DNA of 64,000 bases from an uncultured beta proteobacterium (GTDB lineage Bacteria > Pseudomonadota > Gammaproteobacteria > Burkholderiales > Burkholderiaceae_C). Both the position numbers and the translations under genes were made by a program. Under the pieces are notes generated by a model. The model was not told the DNA's origin. It saw only the letters and a program-made list of their open reading frames with translations, and searched no databases. Position 1 is the stretch's first letter. Every line of letters begins with the position of its first letter. Where the stretch lies: the NCBI GenBank assembly GCA_903869595.1, contig CAIPZV010000033.1, forward strand, positions 43,624 through 107,623, given 5' to 3'. Shown in pieces: positions 45,185 to 53,414 of the stretch.

Positions 45185-46345
45185 ATGCAAACGTTTAGCG
45201 ACAACTACCAAGACATCCGCGACGCAGTGCGCGCGCTGTGCGCCCAGTTCCCCAATGAATACCACCGCAAGGTCGATGCCGCGCGCGCCTACCCGGAGGA
45301 GTTTGTCGCCGCGCTCACCAGCGCGGGTTGGCTGGCCGCGCTGATTCCCACCGAATACGGCGGCGCCGGGCTGGGCCTGACCGAGGCCTCGGTCATCATG
45401 GAAGAGATCAACCGCAGCGGCGGCAATTCGGGCGCCTGCCACGGCCAGATGTACAACATGGGCACGCTGCTGCGCCACGGCTCTGCCGCGCAAAAAGCGT
45501 TTTACCTGCCCAAAATCGCCAGCGGCCAATGGCGCTTGCAATCCATGGGCGTGACCGAGCCGGATACCGGCACCGACACCACCAAGATCAAAACCACCGC
45601 CGTTAAAAAAGGCGACCGGTATCTGATCAATGGCCAAAAAGTGTGGATCTCGCGCGTGCAGCATTCGGACTGGATGATTCTGCTGGCGCGCACCACGCCG
45701 CTGGCCGAGGTGCGCAAAAAGTCTGAAGGCTTGTCTATCTTTATGGTGGACTTGCGTCTGGCTGAAAAAGCCGGCATGGCGGTGCGCCCGATCGCCAATA
45801 TGGTGAACCACGAAACCAATGAGTTGTATTTTGAAAATCTAGAGCTGCCCATAGACAACCTGATCGGCCAGGAAGGGCAAGGCTTTAAATACATCTTGGA
45901 TGGCCTGAACGCCGAGCGCGCCCTGATCGCCGCCGAATGCATTGGCGACGGCTACTGGTTTATCGACCGCATCACGCAGTACGCCAAGGAGCGCCAGGTC
46001 TTTGGCCGCCCCATCGGGCAAAACCAAGGGGTGCAGTTTCCGATTGCCGATGCCTATATCGAAGTGGAAGCTGCCAACCTGATGCGCTACAAAGCCTGCG
46101 CTTTGTTTGATGCACAGCAGCCCTGTGGCGCCGAGGCGAATATGGCCAAGTACCTGGCCGCCAAAGCCAGCTGGGAAGCGGCCAATGTGTGTTTGCAATA
46201 CCACGGTGGTTTTGGCTTTGCCGCCGAATACGATATAGAACGCAAGTTCCGTGAAACCCGGCTTTACCAGGTGGCACCTATTTCCACCAACATGATTTAC
46301 GCCTACATCGCCGAGCACGTGCTGGGCCTGCCGCGTTCGTACTAA
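45185..46345 (+). CDS. Acyl-CoA dehydrogenase
   Basis: 386 residues. FAD/substrate motifs MGVTEPDTGTDTTKIKT and the C-terminal QYHGGFGFAAEYDIERKFRE are in place; the catalytic Glu region in the helix around EAANVCLQYHGG fits the short/branched chain ACAD group. It oxidises acyl-CoA to enoyl-CoA, passing electrons to ETF. It follows the dehydratase by 33 bases and precedes the CoA transferase by 9. Confidence 0.92.
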   Translation: MQTFSDNYQDIRDAVRALCAQFPNEYHRKVDAARAYPEEFVAALTSAGWLAALIPTEYGGAGLGLTEASVIMEEINRSGGNSGACHGQMYNMGTLLRHGSAAQKAFYLPKIASGQWRLQSMGVTEPDTGTDTTKIKTTAVKKGDRYLINGQKVWISRVQHSDWMILLARTTPLAEVRKKSEGLSIFMVDLRLAEKAGMAVRPIANMVNHETNELYFENLELPIDNLIGQEGQGFKYILDGLNAERALIAAECIGDGYWFIDRITQYAKERQVFGRPIGQNQGVQFPIADAYIEVEAANLMRYKACALFDAQQPCGAEANMAKYLAAKASWEAANVCLQYHGGFGFAAEYDIERKFRETRLYQVAPISTNMIYAYIAEHVLGLPRSY

Positions 46346-46354
46346 GCCCCCGGC

Positions 46355-47536
46355 ATGATGCGCCCGCTCGATGGCATTACTGTGGTGTCGCTGGAGCATG
46401 CGATTGCCGCGCCGTTTTGTACGCGCCAGTTGGCAGATATGGGCGCGCGCGTAATCAAGGTGGAGCGGCCTGGCGCGGGGGACTTTGCCCGTGCCTATGA
46501 CAGTCGGGTGCAGGGCCAGTCTTCGCACTTTGTCTGGACCAACCGCTCTAAAGAAAGCCTGACGCTAGACCTGAAGCAGGAAGCAGCGCTGGCGGTGTTG
46601 CAAGAACTATTGAGCCAAGCCGATGTGCTGGTGCAAAACCTGGCGCCTGGCGCTGCGGCGCGCATGGGGCTGGGCTTTGACACGCTGAGCGCGCCGCTCC
46701 CGCGCCTGATTGTGTGCGACATCTCCGGCTATGGCGCAGACGGCCCTTACCGCGATAAAAAAGCCTACGACTTGCTGATCCAAAGCGAAGCCGGTTTTCT
46801 GTCGGTCACCGGTACGCCGGACGCGCCTAGCAAAGCCGGTATTTCAGTGGCCGACATCGCAGCGGGCATGTACGCCTATAGCCATGTGTTGTCGGCGCTG
46901 CTGCTGCGCGGGCGCACGGGCAAGGGTTCGCATATCGATGTGTCCATGCTCGAAGCGCTGGGCGAGTGGATGGGTTTTCCGATGTACTACGCATCCGAAG
47001 GCGCGTCGCCACCACCGCGCACGGCGGCCGCGCATGCCAGCATTTACCCCTACGGCCCTTTTGCCGTGGGTGATGGCAGCACCATCATGATGGGCTTGCA
47101 AAACGAGCGCGAGTGGAAAGCATTTTGCGAACAGGTCTTGCACAACGCTGCGCTCGCCACCGACCCGCGCTTTGACAGTAACGCCCGGCGCAATGACAAG
47201 CGCGAAGCCTTGGAGGCCATCATCTTGCAATGCTTTGCTAGCCTAAACGCGGAGCAAGTCAGCGCCCGCCTGGATGCGGCGCAGATTGCCAATGCCCGCA
47301 TGAACGACATGGCGGGCCTGTGGGCGCATCCGCAGCTACAAGCCCGCGCGCGCTGGCGCACCGTGGGCACGCCGGCGGGCGACATCAGCGCTTTGCTGCC
47401 GCCCGGACGCAACACGGCTTTTGACTACCGCATGGACGCAGTGCCCGCCGTGGGGCAGCACACCGAGGCTATCTTGCGCGAACTGGGCCGCAGCGATAGG
47501 GATATTGCCGCGCTGCGGGCAGCCGGGGCGGTCTAA
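46355..47536 (+). CDS. CaiB/BaiF family CoA transferase
   Basis: 393 residues. Characteristic opening LDGITVVSLEHAIAAPFCTRQLADMGARVIKVE (key parts EHAIAAPF, LADMGARVIKVERPG), ISGYGADGPYRDKKAYDLLIQ with the expected catalytic Asp, and DVSMLEALGEWMGF. It activates a carboxylate by moving CoA from a donor such as succinyl-CoA. Together with the two preceding genes it can activate, dehydrogenate and hydrate a small acid; this pathway reading is inference. Confidence 0.9.
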   Translation: MMRPLDGITVVSLEHAIAAPFCTRQLADMGARVIKVERPGAGDFARAYDSRVQGQSSHFVWTNRSKESLTLDLKQEAALAVLQELLSQADVLVQNLAPGAAARMGLGFDTLSAPLPRLIVCDISGYGADGPYRDKKAYDLLIQSEAGFLSVTGTPDAPSKAGISVADIAAGMYAYSHVLSALLLRGRTGKGSHIDVSMLEALGEWMGFPMYYASEGASPPPRTAAAHASIYPYGPFAVGDGSTIMMGLQNEREWKAFCEQVLHNAALATDPRFDSNARRNDKREALEAIILQCFASLNAEQVSARLDAAQIANARMNDMAGLWAHPQLQARARWRTVGTPAGDISALLPPGRNTAFDYRMDAVPAVGQHTEAILRELGRSDRDIAALRAAGAV

Positions 47537-47625
47537 GGGCAACTTTGAGAAGTCTGTACCTTAGCCATGCGCGCCTGGGCCTGAAGATGGCGGCATGCGT
47601 GGCGCTGGTTGTGCGACAGAGCCGC

Positions 47626-48273
47626 TTAGTCTTTGGGCCGCGTCATTTCGGCCTTGCGCTCGGCCACCACCTGTTGCGAACTGGCGCGCTCGCCCATCAA
47701 CTTCATATAGGGCTTGTAATCCACGCCAGCGGCGAGCAGCAAGTCTTCGCCATAGGCGGCTTTGCTGGCCATGCCAATCAGCGGCAGGTTGCTAAAGGCT
47801 ACGCAGTCGGCCAGTGTGAAGCTGTCGCCGCCCACATAGGGCGCGAACTTCACCAGGCGCTTGAAGGCCTCGATATTGCGAACCAATTGCTTGCGGGTTT
47901 TCTCTTTTTGCTCGTCGCTCACGCTGCCGCCAAAAAACACAGCGGGATATAAATCGCGCGCCACCAGCTCTAGGTGTAGGTTGATAAAAGTACACAGCTC
48001 GCGCACCTTGGCGGCGGCAAACGCGTCGGCGGGCACCAGCGGGTGGGCGGGGAATTGCGCCTCCAGGTAATCCAGAATCACTGCCGTTTCGCACAGCGGA
48101 CCCTGCGGCGTGCGGATAAAAGGAATCTTGCCCAGCGGCGAAGCCGCCAACACCGCCTCTTCTTTGCTGCGCGTCATGACCCGCTCTTCGGTGTAGGGGA
48201 TTTGCTTTTCAAGCAAAACTTGCTTGACGACATTGAAATAATTAGAAACGGCAAAGCCGCACAGCGTGATCAT
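47626..48273 (-). CDS. Glutathione S-transferase family protein
   Basis: 215 residues. Thioredoxin-like N-terminal domain with FAVSNYFNVVKQVLLEK, SPLGKIPFIRTPQGPLCETAVILDYL, followed by an alpha-helical domain. An SPLGKIP/cis-Pro motif and the ET glutathione-contact residues are seen. A Ser or Asn in VSNYF might take the catalytic place; the substrate is unknown. The reading frame has a normal length. Confidence 0.88.
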   Translation of the reverse strand: MITLCGFAVSNYFNVVKQVLLEKQIPYTEERVMTRSKEEAVLAASPLGKIPFIRTPQGPLCETAVILDYLEAQFPAHPLVPADAFAAAKVRELCTFINLHLELVARDLYPAVFFGGSVSDEQKEKTRKQLVRNIEAFKRLVKFAPYVGGDSFTLADCVAFSNLPLIGMASKAAYGEDLLLAAGVDYKPYMKLMGERASSQQVVAERKAEMTRPKD

Positions 48274-48359
48274 GGGGAAAGTCTCCTTGAGAAATTAGCG
48301 CGCCAGTGTATCGGGCGGCCCAGCGTGGTGAGCACCCGGCCTGGCGCCGGGGCGACAAA

Positions 48360-48632
48360 TCAAGCGGCCAGCTTTTCGGCAGCCTTGGCCAGCCATCCGT
48401 CCAGCTTGTCTAGCAGCGAAGACTGGCTGAAGGAACAACTTTCTTCGCTAAACAGAGCGCTGGACTCCAGCCGGTCGATCAGCCCCAGCCACACCTCGCC
48501 ATAGCGCGGCGGCAGCGCCGCTAGCAATGCTTCTTGCGCCCGTGCCTGCGCGCAAAAGGCCTGCACCCCCAAAGCATCCGCGCGCAACTGGGCTAGGGCT
48601 TGGTGGATGGGGGCGAGGGTGGCGGGGGACAT
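48360..48632 (-). CDS. Hypothetical protein, 90 aa
   Basis: A short, mainly helical protein starting MSPATLAPIHQALAQLRADA with no recognised domain. Codon use fits its neighbours. It is the last small gene before the HepT/MntA pair and is 34 bases downstream of the HepT stop. I cannot assign a function. Confidence 0.5.
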   Translation of the reverse strand: MSPATLAPIHQALAQLRADALGVQAFCAQARAQEALLAALPPRYGEVWLGLIDRLESSALFSEESCSFSQSSLLDKLDGWLAKAAEKLAA

Positions 48633-48666
48633 GGTTAGGCGGCAGCTTTGGCGAGCGGCTGAAAAA

Positions 48667-49011
48667 CTAAGGGTTTTCGTCGAGAAGGGCTTGCACAGTG
48701 CTCAAAAGCGCTGGAAGAGAGTTTAGAGCTATGTTCCAAACCGTAGTCGGGCTAACCGTAGCGTAGCCATGAATGAGTTGATTACGGAAAGCGATGATTT
48801 TCGGCAAGTCTGGAATTCGCCTTGCATACTTGGGGTCTAACTTATTCAGCTGGTTAAGTGCCTCGCCAATTACTTCGAATTTGCGCTCCACCGCTGCTTG
48901 GGTCAATGCCTCGGAATTGAAAGCCCCCGCATCCATACCCTGTGTGAAGGCTTGAATTGCGGTGGCGGCCTGGCGAATGTCCCATAAAAAAGCGCGCGGG
49001 TCACGCTGCAT
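48667..49011 (-). CDS. hepT: HepT-like toxin (DUF86)
   Basis: 114 residues, the normal size. It carries the HepT RxxxxHxY motif as RNQLIHGY near residues 75-82. HepT proteins are HEPN-fold RNases whose activity is blocked when the partner MntA adds AMP to the motif Tyr (type VII TA). The gene overlaps the mntA gene upstream by 11 bases. Confidence 0.9.
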   Translation of the reverse strand: MQRDPRAFLWDIRQAATAIQAFTQGMDAGAFNSEALTQAAVERKFEVIGEALNQLNKLDPKYARRIPDLPKIIAFRNQLIHGYATVSPTTVWNIALNSLPALLSTVQALLDENP

Positions 49012-49309
49012 AAACCGCTTCCCGTGACTGGCTGATGCCTTCTAAAACGTAGGGATTGCGCACGGCTGAAGCCTCGACCAGATCCACCCTGCGCCCCAGC
49101 AGTGACTCCAAGGCCGCCTTGGCGCCAAAGAAGGCATCCAGGCCAGGCGCCGTTTCAGGCGCGAATTCAACAAGGAAATCAGCGTCACTGCTTGCAGGAT
49201 CAAAGTCCCCGCCGCGCGCGGCCGAGCCAAACACGTCCAGGCGACGTATGTGGTACCGCTGGCAAATAGTGGAAATGCCGGAGCGGTGTTGGGCGATGGC
49301 GGGGTGCAT
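49001..49309 (-). CDS. mntA: MntA-like nucleotidyltransferase antitoxin
   Basis: 102 residues. It keeps the minimal nucleotidyltransferase motif GSAARGGDF...SDADFLVEF, with GS and DxD, near residues 28-50. By family knowledge it is the antitoxin that AMPylates HepT. No downstream partner other than hepT is evident, so the two form a complete type VII toxin-antitoxin module. Confidence 0.9.
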   Translation of the reverse strand: MHPAIAQHRSGISTICQRYHIRRLDVFGSAARGGDFDPASSDADFLVEFAPETAPGLDAFFGAKAALESLLGRRVDLVEASAVRNPYVLEGISQSREAVYAA

Positions 49310-49418
49310 GGGGCGGAGTTTAGCGACGGACAGTTGTCATTACTAGCGGCGGCCGTAGTCGATGTGCTTGAATACCCGCACCACGGGCCACAGGCGAAAA
49401 CCAGCAGCATACCGCCAT

Positions 49419-49440
49419 TAGTAGCACAAACGTGCTACTA
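49419..49440. promoter_or_regulatory. Palindromic operator upstream of RHH/ParE module
   Basis: Arms TAGTAGCAC (49419-49427) and GTGCTACTA (49432-49440) are perfect reverse complements with a four-base spacer. The site lies 37 bases before the antitoxin ATG and is followed by a short T run. It has the form expected for an autorepressing ribbon-helix-helix antitoxin. Confidence 0.7.
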
Positions 49441-49477
49441 TTTTTGGCATGCGATCCATCGACCAGGAGTTCAGCCA

Positions 49478-49771
49478 ATGCGCACCACCACCATCCGACT
49501 AGAAGATGCACTCAAGGCGCGCGTGCTTGCCGCCGCAGAGCGTGCAGGCACGACGGCGCATGCCTTCATGCTCGATGCCATTGCGCACACCGTAGAGCAA
49601 CACGAGGTGGACAGCGCTTTTGACGCCTTGGCAGATCAGCGCTGGACGCAGGCGCAAAGCAGCGGCAAAACCGTGGCGTGGGACCAGGCCAAGGCCTACC
49701 TGACAGCACGGGCGCAAGGGGCGCCGGTGCGCAAACCCGTAGCGCGCAATCTAGGTGCCAAGGCCAAGTGA
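49478..49771 (+). CDS. Ribbon-helix-helix antitoxin (CopG-like)
   Basis: 97 residues from MRTTTIRLEDALKARVLAAA; the ATG has AGGAG 9 bases upstream, and the longer frame upstream lacks such support. The N-terminus is an RHH DNA-binding motif, and the C-terminal half TVAWDQAKAYLTARAQGA is the probable toxin-binding tail. It overlaps the toxin gene by four bases. Confidence 0.85.
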   Translation: MRTTTIRLEDALKARVLAAAERAGTTAHAFMLDAIAHTVEQHEVDSAFDALADQRWTQAQSSGKTVAWDQAKAYLTARAQGAPVRKPVARNLGAKAK

Positions 49772-50073
49772 ATCGGCCCCCAACCCGCATCGTCCTAGTG
49801 CCCGAGGTGCTGGACGACTTTGATCGCTTTTTTGAGCACATCGCCCAGTTTGACCCCGGCTCTGCGCCCGAGCGCATTGGCGAGATTGTGCAAGCCATAG
49901 ACATCTTGCAACAAAGCCCCGCCATAGGCCGCAAAGTGAAAAACGGCAAGCGCGAATTGGTCATAGGGCGCGGCACGCGCGGCTATGTGGCGCTCTACCG
50001 CTATGTGCCAGCGCTGGACAGGGTGTTTGTGTTGGCGGTGCGGGCTCAGCGGGAAGCGGGGTTTAAGCGCTAG
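49768..50073 (+). CDS. ParE/RelE-superfamily toxin
   Basis: 101 residues starting with GTG (GTGA overlap with the antitoxin stop). The protein has VPEVLDDFDRFFEHIAQF, SPAIGRKVKNGKRELVIGR (core SPAIGRK) and YVALYRYVPALDRVFVLAVR, the usual ParE/RelE fold. By family it inhibits gyrase or cleaves mRNA. The module looks intact. Confidence 0.87.
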   Translation: MNRPPTRIVLVPEVLDDFDRFFEHIAQFDPGSAPERIGEIVQAIDILQQSPAIGRKVKNGKRELVIGRGTRGYVALYRYVPALDRVFVLAVRAQREAGFKR

Positions 50074-50135
50074 GGGTGGCGGGCGTGTGTGGGCACCCGA
50101 ATACTTGTCCGTGCCATTTGGCGGCAATATCAAGC

Positions 50136-50897
50136 TTAGGCATTCGTTGCAGCCATAGGAATAATGGCTTTGCATCGCGGATAGTTGCTGCATCCCCAAA
50201 AGTCTGCCCCGCCTTTGCCTGGCGTGCGTGCAACCACCTTAATGCCGCAACTGGCGCAGGTGGGGCGCCAATACTCCCCTTCGTAGGCTATCTTTAGCAA
50301 AGCGTTTTGCTGGTCTGCTGTTCGCGTGGCTATCAGGGCAAGCAGGCGGCTAATGTCCAAAGCATTAATTCCATTGGACTGTGCAAATTGCTGCGCGTCA
50401 TGGGAAAACGTTGAACTCGTAACAAATGTGCCGCGCAGAATTTGGTTTGCCGTCATGACGCCGAAAAATTCACGCATTTGTTTGACACCAACTAACTTAC
50501 CGCGCCAATGTTTACATTGCACGACCGATACCGGCCCAGGCGCGTGTTGGCTGTAAAGCCAGATGTCTACGCCGCCATCTGCACCATGCGACTGTGCTTT
50601 GGTTTGAAAACCTGCCTGAGCAAATAAGCCCTCGCAAACTGCTTCAAACCGCCGCCACTCAATGGCTTCAAACACAGCTGCGCTCCAACTAGATTGTGGC
50701 GGCATGGCCTGGGGTAAGGTTGATTTAGTTGCCCTAGGGGAGGAAGGGTTCTTTTGGTTTGCCAATTGGGAAGCGTTGTGGTCATGATCCTGTTCGCCCT
50801 GTTTTTGCATAAGCTTTTTCAATACACGGGTACATACAAAGATCGCTACACCAACCGACAAAATCATCCAAGCTACCGACCGCAGGCCTGGAGCCAT
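50136..50897 (-). CDS. Mrr-like restriction endonuclease with membrane helix and zinc finger
   Basis: 253 residues. One N-terminal membrane helix (residues about 9-26), an Mrr_cat nuclease domain at about 78-195 with GADGGVDIWLY (Asp 111) and VVQCKHW (Gln 127, Lys 129) in PD-(D/E)xK form, and a C-terminal topoisomerase-type zinc ribbon with Cys 214, 217, 236 and 242. Mrr enzymes cut modified or foreign DNA. The membrane anchor is uncommon in classical Mrr but known in related DUF2034-like proteins. It is a single gene between two TA modules. Confidence 0.85.
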   Translation of the reverse strand: MAPGLRSVAWMILSVGVAIFVCTRVLKKLMQKQGEQDHDHNASQLANQKNPSSPRATKSTLPQAMPPQSSWSAAVFEAIEWRRFEAVCEGLFAQAGFQTKAQSHGADGGVDIWLYSQHAPGPVSVVQCKHWRGKLVGVKQMREFFGVMTANQILRGTFVTSSTFSHDAQQFAQSNGINALDISRLLALIATRTADQQNALLKIAYEGEYWRPTCASCGIKVVARTPGKGGADFWGCSNYPRCKAIIPMAATNA

Positions 50898-50975
50898 AAG
50901 CGCAAATTATGCATACGTACATGGCAATCGCCTATTGCTCACCCTCCAAGCACATCCTCGTTGCACAATCCCCGC

Positions 50976-51302
50976 ATGCCCCCAGCCCTCCGTCGCTTCG
51001 CCATAAGTTGCCTGCTTGCCCTTAGTCAAGTGGCTTGCCAATCGGTGCCTGATGGCGCGATGCGCGAGGTGGTGCCGGTGTACGGTCAGTTGAGCGATGC
51101 GGTGGCGGTAGCGTCCGGGCGGTTTGGGGCGGTGCCTGTGGCTTTGTTGGCTGAGAACCAGATCGAACTGGTGCAGCCCGCTTGGTGCGAAAGCTTGGCC
51201 GTGGCGGTAAAGCTCAGTGATGGCCGCACGGCCTGGGTGCCGTGGGATACGCTGCCGCAGAGGCTGAAAAATTCAGTGGTGTGTGCGCCGATGGCGTCCT
51301 AA
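50976..51302 (+). CDS. Small lipoprotein, unknown
   Basis: 108 residues. N-terminal MPPALRRFAISCLLALSQVA followed by Cys is a lipoprotein signal with VAC as lipobox. The mature part has no domain I recognise. It is divergent from the Mrr-like gene. Function is unknown. Confidence 0.6.
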   Translation: MPPALRRFAISCLLALSQVACQSVPDGAMREVVPVYGQLSDAVAVASGRFGAVPVALLAENQIELVQPAWCESLAVAVKLSDGRTAWVPWDTLPQRLKNSVVCAPMAS

Positions 51303-51398
51303 GGGTTGCCGCGCGCTCATGCCTTTTGTCTGCGGCGGTACATGCAGCGACACCGCATATCTCCGTCAGCCCTCTAGCCCTAAAAAGCCGACCTCGGC

Positions 51399-51699
51399 TC
51401 ACGCAGAAACTATGGAATCGAGTTGAACTTTGAGCGTGGGCAAAGCCGTTTGCAAAGTGTCCCAAACCACGGCCAGGTCGATGTCGAAATAACCATGGGC
51501 AATGCGGTTGCGCATGCCGCGCATGCTTCGCCACGGTATTTGCGCATGCTGGGCTGCAAACTCAGGGTACTGGTCCATGATCTTTGTTGCCGCTTCGCCC
51601 AGCACAATCAGGCTGCGCCATACCCTCTGTGAATGCCAGTGCGTCAGCGATCGCTTGGTGCATGTGATTCAAATAATCAGGAAGACGATTGATCGTCAT
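51399..51699 (-). pseudogene. Broken hepT (internal deletion and frameshift)
   Basis: The 5' part from the ATG at 51699 reads MTINRLPDYLNHMHQAIADA LAFTEGM in one frame, which matches the HepT N-terminus. The 3' part (51605-51399) reads LGEAATKIMDQYPEFA and RSMRGMRNRIAHGYFDIDL (with the RxxxxHxY motif) in another frame. About 20 codons normally lying between EGM and SLIVLGE are missing, and the deletion shifts the frame near 51618. The toxin can therefore not be made. The start overlaps the stop of an intact mntA-like gene. Confidence 0.85.
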
Positions 51700-51986
51700 A
51701 AGGGACGGGCGTCTTGCACAACAGCATCACGAAATTCGGCAGGCAAGTCTTTGGGCGTGAGCACATCCACGGATACGCCCAACAAGGATTGCAATTCATC
51801 TTGCAAGCCCCCCAAATCAAATAGCGTTGTGCCGGGCAGAGGGTCAACCAGCAAATCCAAGTCGCTGCCCTCGACGTCATGGCCATGCAAAGCGGAGCCA
51901 AACACGCGTGGATTAGCCACACGAAAGCGGGCTGCGGCTAGGCAGACGGCGTCACGGTGTTGGTGGAGTGCTTGGGAGGGGCGCAT
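51696..51986 (-). CDS. mntA: MntA-like nucleotidyltransferase antitoxin, partner toxin broken
   Basis: 96 residues. Nucleotidyltransferase motif FGSALHGHDVEGSDLDLLVD (GS ... DxD) near residues 29-48 is intact. A four-base overlap with the broken hepT shows that it was once a normal pair. Such antitoxins are otherwise harmless without their toxin. Confidence 0.85.
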   Translation of the reverse strand: MRPSQALHQHRDAVCLAAARFRVANPRVFGSALHGHDVEGSDLDLLVDPLPGTTLFDLGGLQDELQSLLGVSVDVLTPKDLPAEFRDAVVQDARPL

Positions 51987-52035
51987 GCGGGGAGTTTAAT
52001 TCGTATGAATGTCGCTGCCCATTAGTGGCCCAGGG

Positions 52036-52575
52036 TCAAAACGCCGACCCCGGCTCATTCAGAAACGCCAGCTCGTCCGCCGTGGACACGCGGCCCATTA
52101 GCGCGTTGCGGTGGGGGTAGCGGCCAAAGCGCTGAATGATGGCTTGATGGCGCTGCTCAAAACGGAGGCTGTCTTCCATGCCCGGCTGCGCAAACAGCGT
52201 GACGGCCTGCGCGTGGATCAGCGCGGATTCGCTGTGCATATAGGGCATGTAGGCAAAGCTGCGCTGCGCCAGCGGCAGGCTGCGATCCTGCCCACTGGCC
52301 ACCAGCTCTTGCGCCAGCGCCAGGGCCAGCGCGTCCTGCGCAAAAGCGCGGGCCGTGTCGCGGTACACATTGCGCGAGAACTGGTCTAACACCAAAACCT
52401 CGGCCAAGCGCCCCTCAGGCGTGGCGCGCCAGGCAAACAACTCACAGTGCGCCGCAGCCTCCAGCGTCGCGCCGAAGCGGGTGCGGATGGCGTCGTCCAA
52501 GGCCGCGTCTTTGGCATAGTGCTGCTTGGGGGTGAGCTCGGTGAACCAGAAGTGGAGGATGGGGTGGGGGTGCAT
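52036..52575 (-). CDS. DUF924 family protein
   Basis: 179 residues, the normal size for DUF924. Recognisable parts are PILHFWFTELTPKQHYAKD, VLVLDQFSRNVYRDTARAFA and YMPYMHSESALIHAQAV, followed by GRYPHRNALMGR. The protein is helical, TPR-like and widely conserved but uncharacterised. It sits between TA modules but is itself a normal chromosomal gene. Confidence 0.88.
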   Translation of the reverse strand: MHPHPILHFWFTELTPKQHYAKDAALDDAIRTRFGATLEAAAHCELFAWRATPEGRLAEVLVLDQFSRNVYRDTARAFAQDALALALAQELVASGQDRSLPLAQRSFAYMPYMHSESALIHAQAVTLFAQPGMEDSLRFEQRHQAIIQRFGRYPHRNALMGRVSTADELAFLNEPGSAF

Positions 52576-52616
52576 GTAGTTGTTGCGTTAGCAAAGTGTT
52601 GTGTTGAAATAGAATG

Positions 52617-52630
52617 TGCAGAATTCTGCA
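52617..52630. promoter_or_regulatory. Palindromic operator of Phd/ParE module
   Basis: TGCAGAATTCTGCA is a perfect 14-base palindrome 18 bases before the antitoxin ATG, just after a TAGAAT -10-like hexamer (52610-52615). A Phd-type autorepressor is the expected ligand. Confidence 0.6.
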
Positions 52631-52648
52631 ATGTCATAGGAGCCGGTC

Positions 52649-52969
52649 ATGGGTTTTTCTGCCAGCGATGTGGTGCCATTCACACAAGCACGCTCCCATC
52701 TATCCGAGCTGGCCGACCAGGCCAAGGCCGGGGCCGAGAAGATCATCACCAAAAACGGCGAGAGCTATGTCGCGCTGATCGACTCTAACCGACTCGACTA
52801 CTACCACCGGCTGGAGCGCGAACGCATTCACCTGCTGTTGATTGACGACGCCAAGCGCGGCCTGGCCGATATCGCAGCGGGCCGCACATTTGAAGCAGAT
52901 GCTGCCCTGGTCCAGCTGCAACGCCAGCGCAAGACCGCCAACAAACTCCCTGCCAAGCAACGTGGCTGA
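52649..52969 (+). CDS. Phd/YefM-family antitoxin
   Basis: 106 residues with AGGAG before the ATG. The N-terminal FSASDVVPFTQARSHLSELA and KIITKNGESYVALIDSNRL match the Phd/YefM fold. The C-terminal half is disordered-looking and Arg/Lys rich, as expected for toxin binding. It overlaps its toxin by eight bases. Confidence 0.88.
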   Translation: MGFSASDVVPFTQARSHLSELADQAKAGAEKIITKNGESYVALIDSNRLDYYHRLERERIHLLLIDDAKRGLADIAAGRTFEADAALVQLQRQRKTANKLPAKQRG

Positions 52970-53360
52970 TTTGCTGTACCGGGTCGAGCTGACCGCCAGC
53001 TTCCTGGAGCGCCTTGAATCCATTGAGGCGTTTTTGGTGGAAGCGGATGCGGGCTTTGCGTTCGATGACTTGTTGGCCGAAATTCGCGCCACGGTCATCC
53101 CGAACCTGCGGCGCTTTCCGCGCATCGGGCGGCGCTACTTGGCCAATCCACCCCAGTCGGCCGAGGCGCTGGCGCTGCTGGCGGCTATGCCTGCGGGTGC
53201 GCCGGATGCGCTGCGCGAATACCTGCACGGCGACTACCTGATGCTCTACGCAGCCATGGAAGCCCAAGAGACGGTTTACCTGCTTTCCATTCGCCATCAC
53301 CGCCAACTCTCGTTTGATTTTGCGCGGCTGTGGCCGTCAGCACCCTCGACGAATGACTGA
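52962..53360 (+). CDS. ParE/RelE-superfamily toxin
   Basis: 132 residues with a GTG start inside the antitoxin's last codons. YRVELTASFLERLESIEAFL, IRATVIPNLRRFPRIGRRYL and YLLSIRHHRQLSFDFARLW support a RelE/ParE fold; it is somewhat longer than usual because of an inserted segment near AEALALLAAMPAGAPDALRE. With the Phd gene it forms a type II TA module. Confidence 0.83.
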   Translation: MADLLYRVELTASFLERLESIEAFLVEADAGFAFDDLLAEIRATVIPNLRRFPRIGRRYLANPPQSAEALALLAAMPAGAPDALREYLHGDYLMLYAAMEAQETVYLLSIRHHRQLSFDFARLWPSAPSTND

Positions 53361-53414
53361 ACCCAAAAGCCAAACCAAACAACCCCAACTCACCCCAAAC
53401 AACAAGGTTTCAGA

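Noticed and set aside
49419..49440. Rho-independent terminator
   Set aside because: A T run follows the hairpin, but no plus-strand gene precedes it and its place before an RHH antitoxin fits an operator better.
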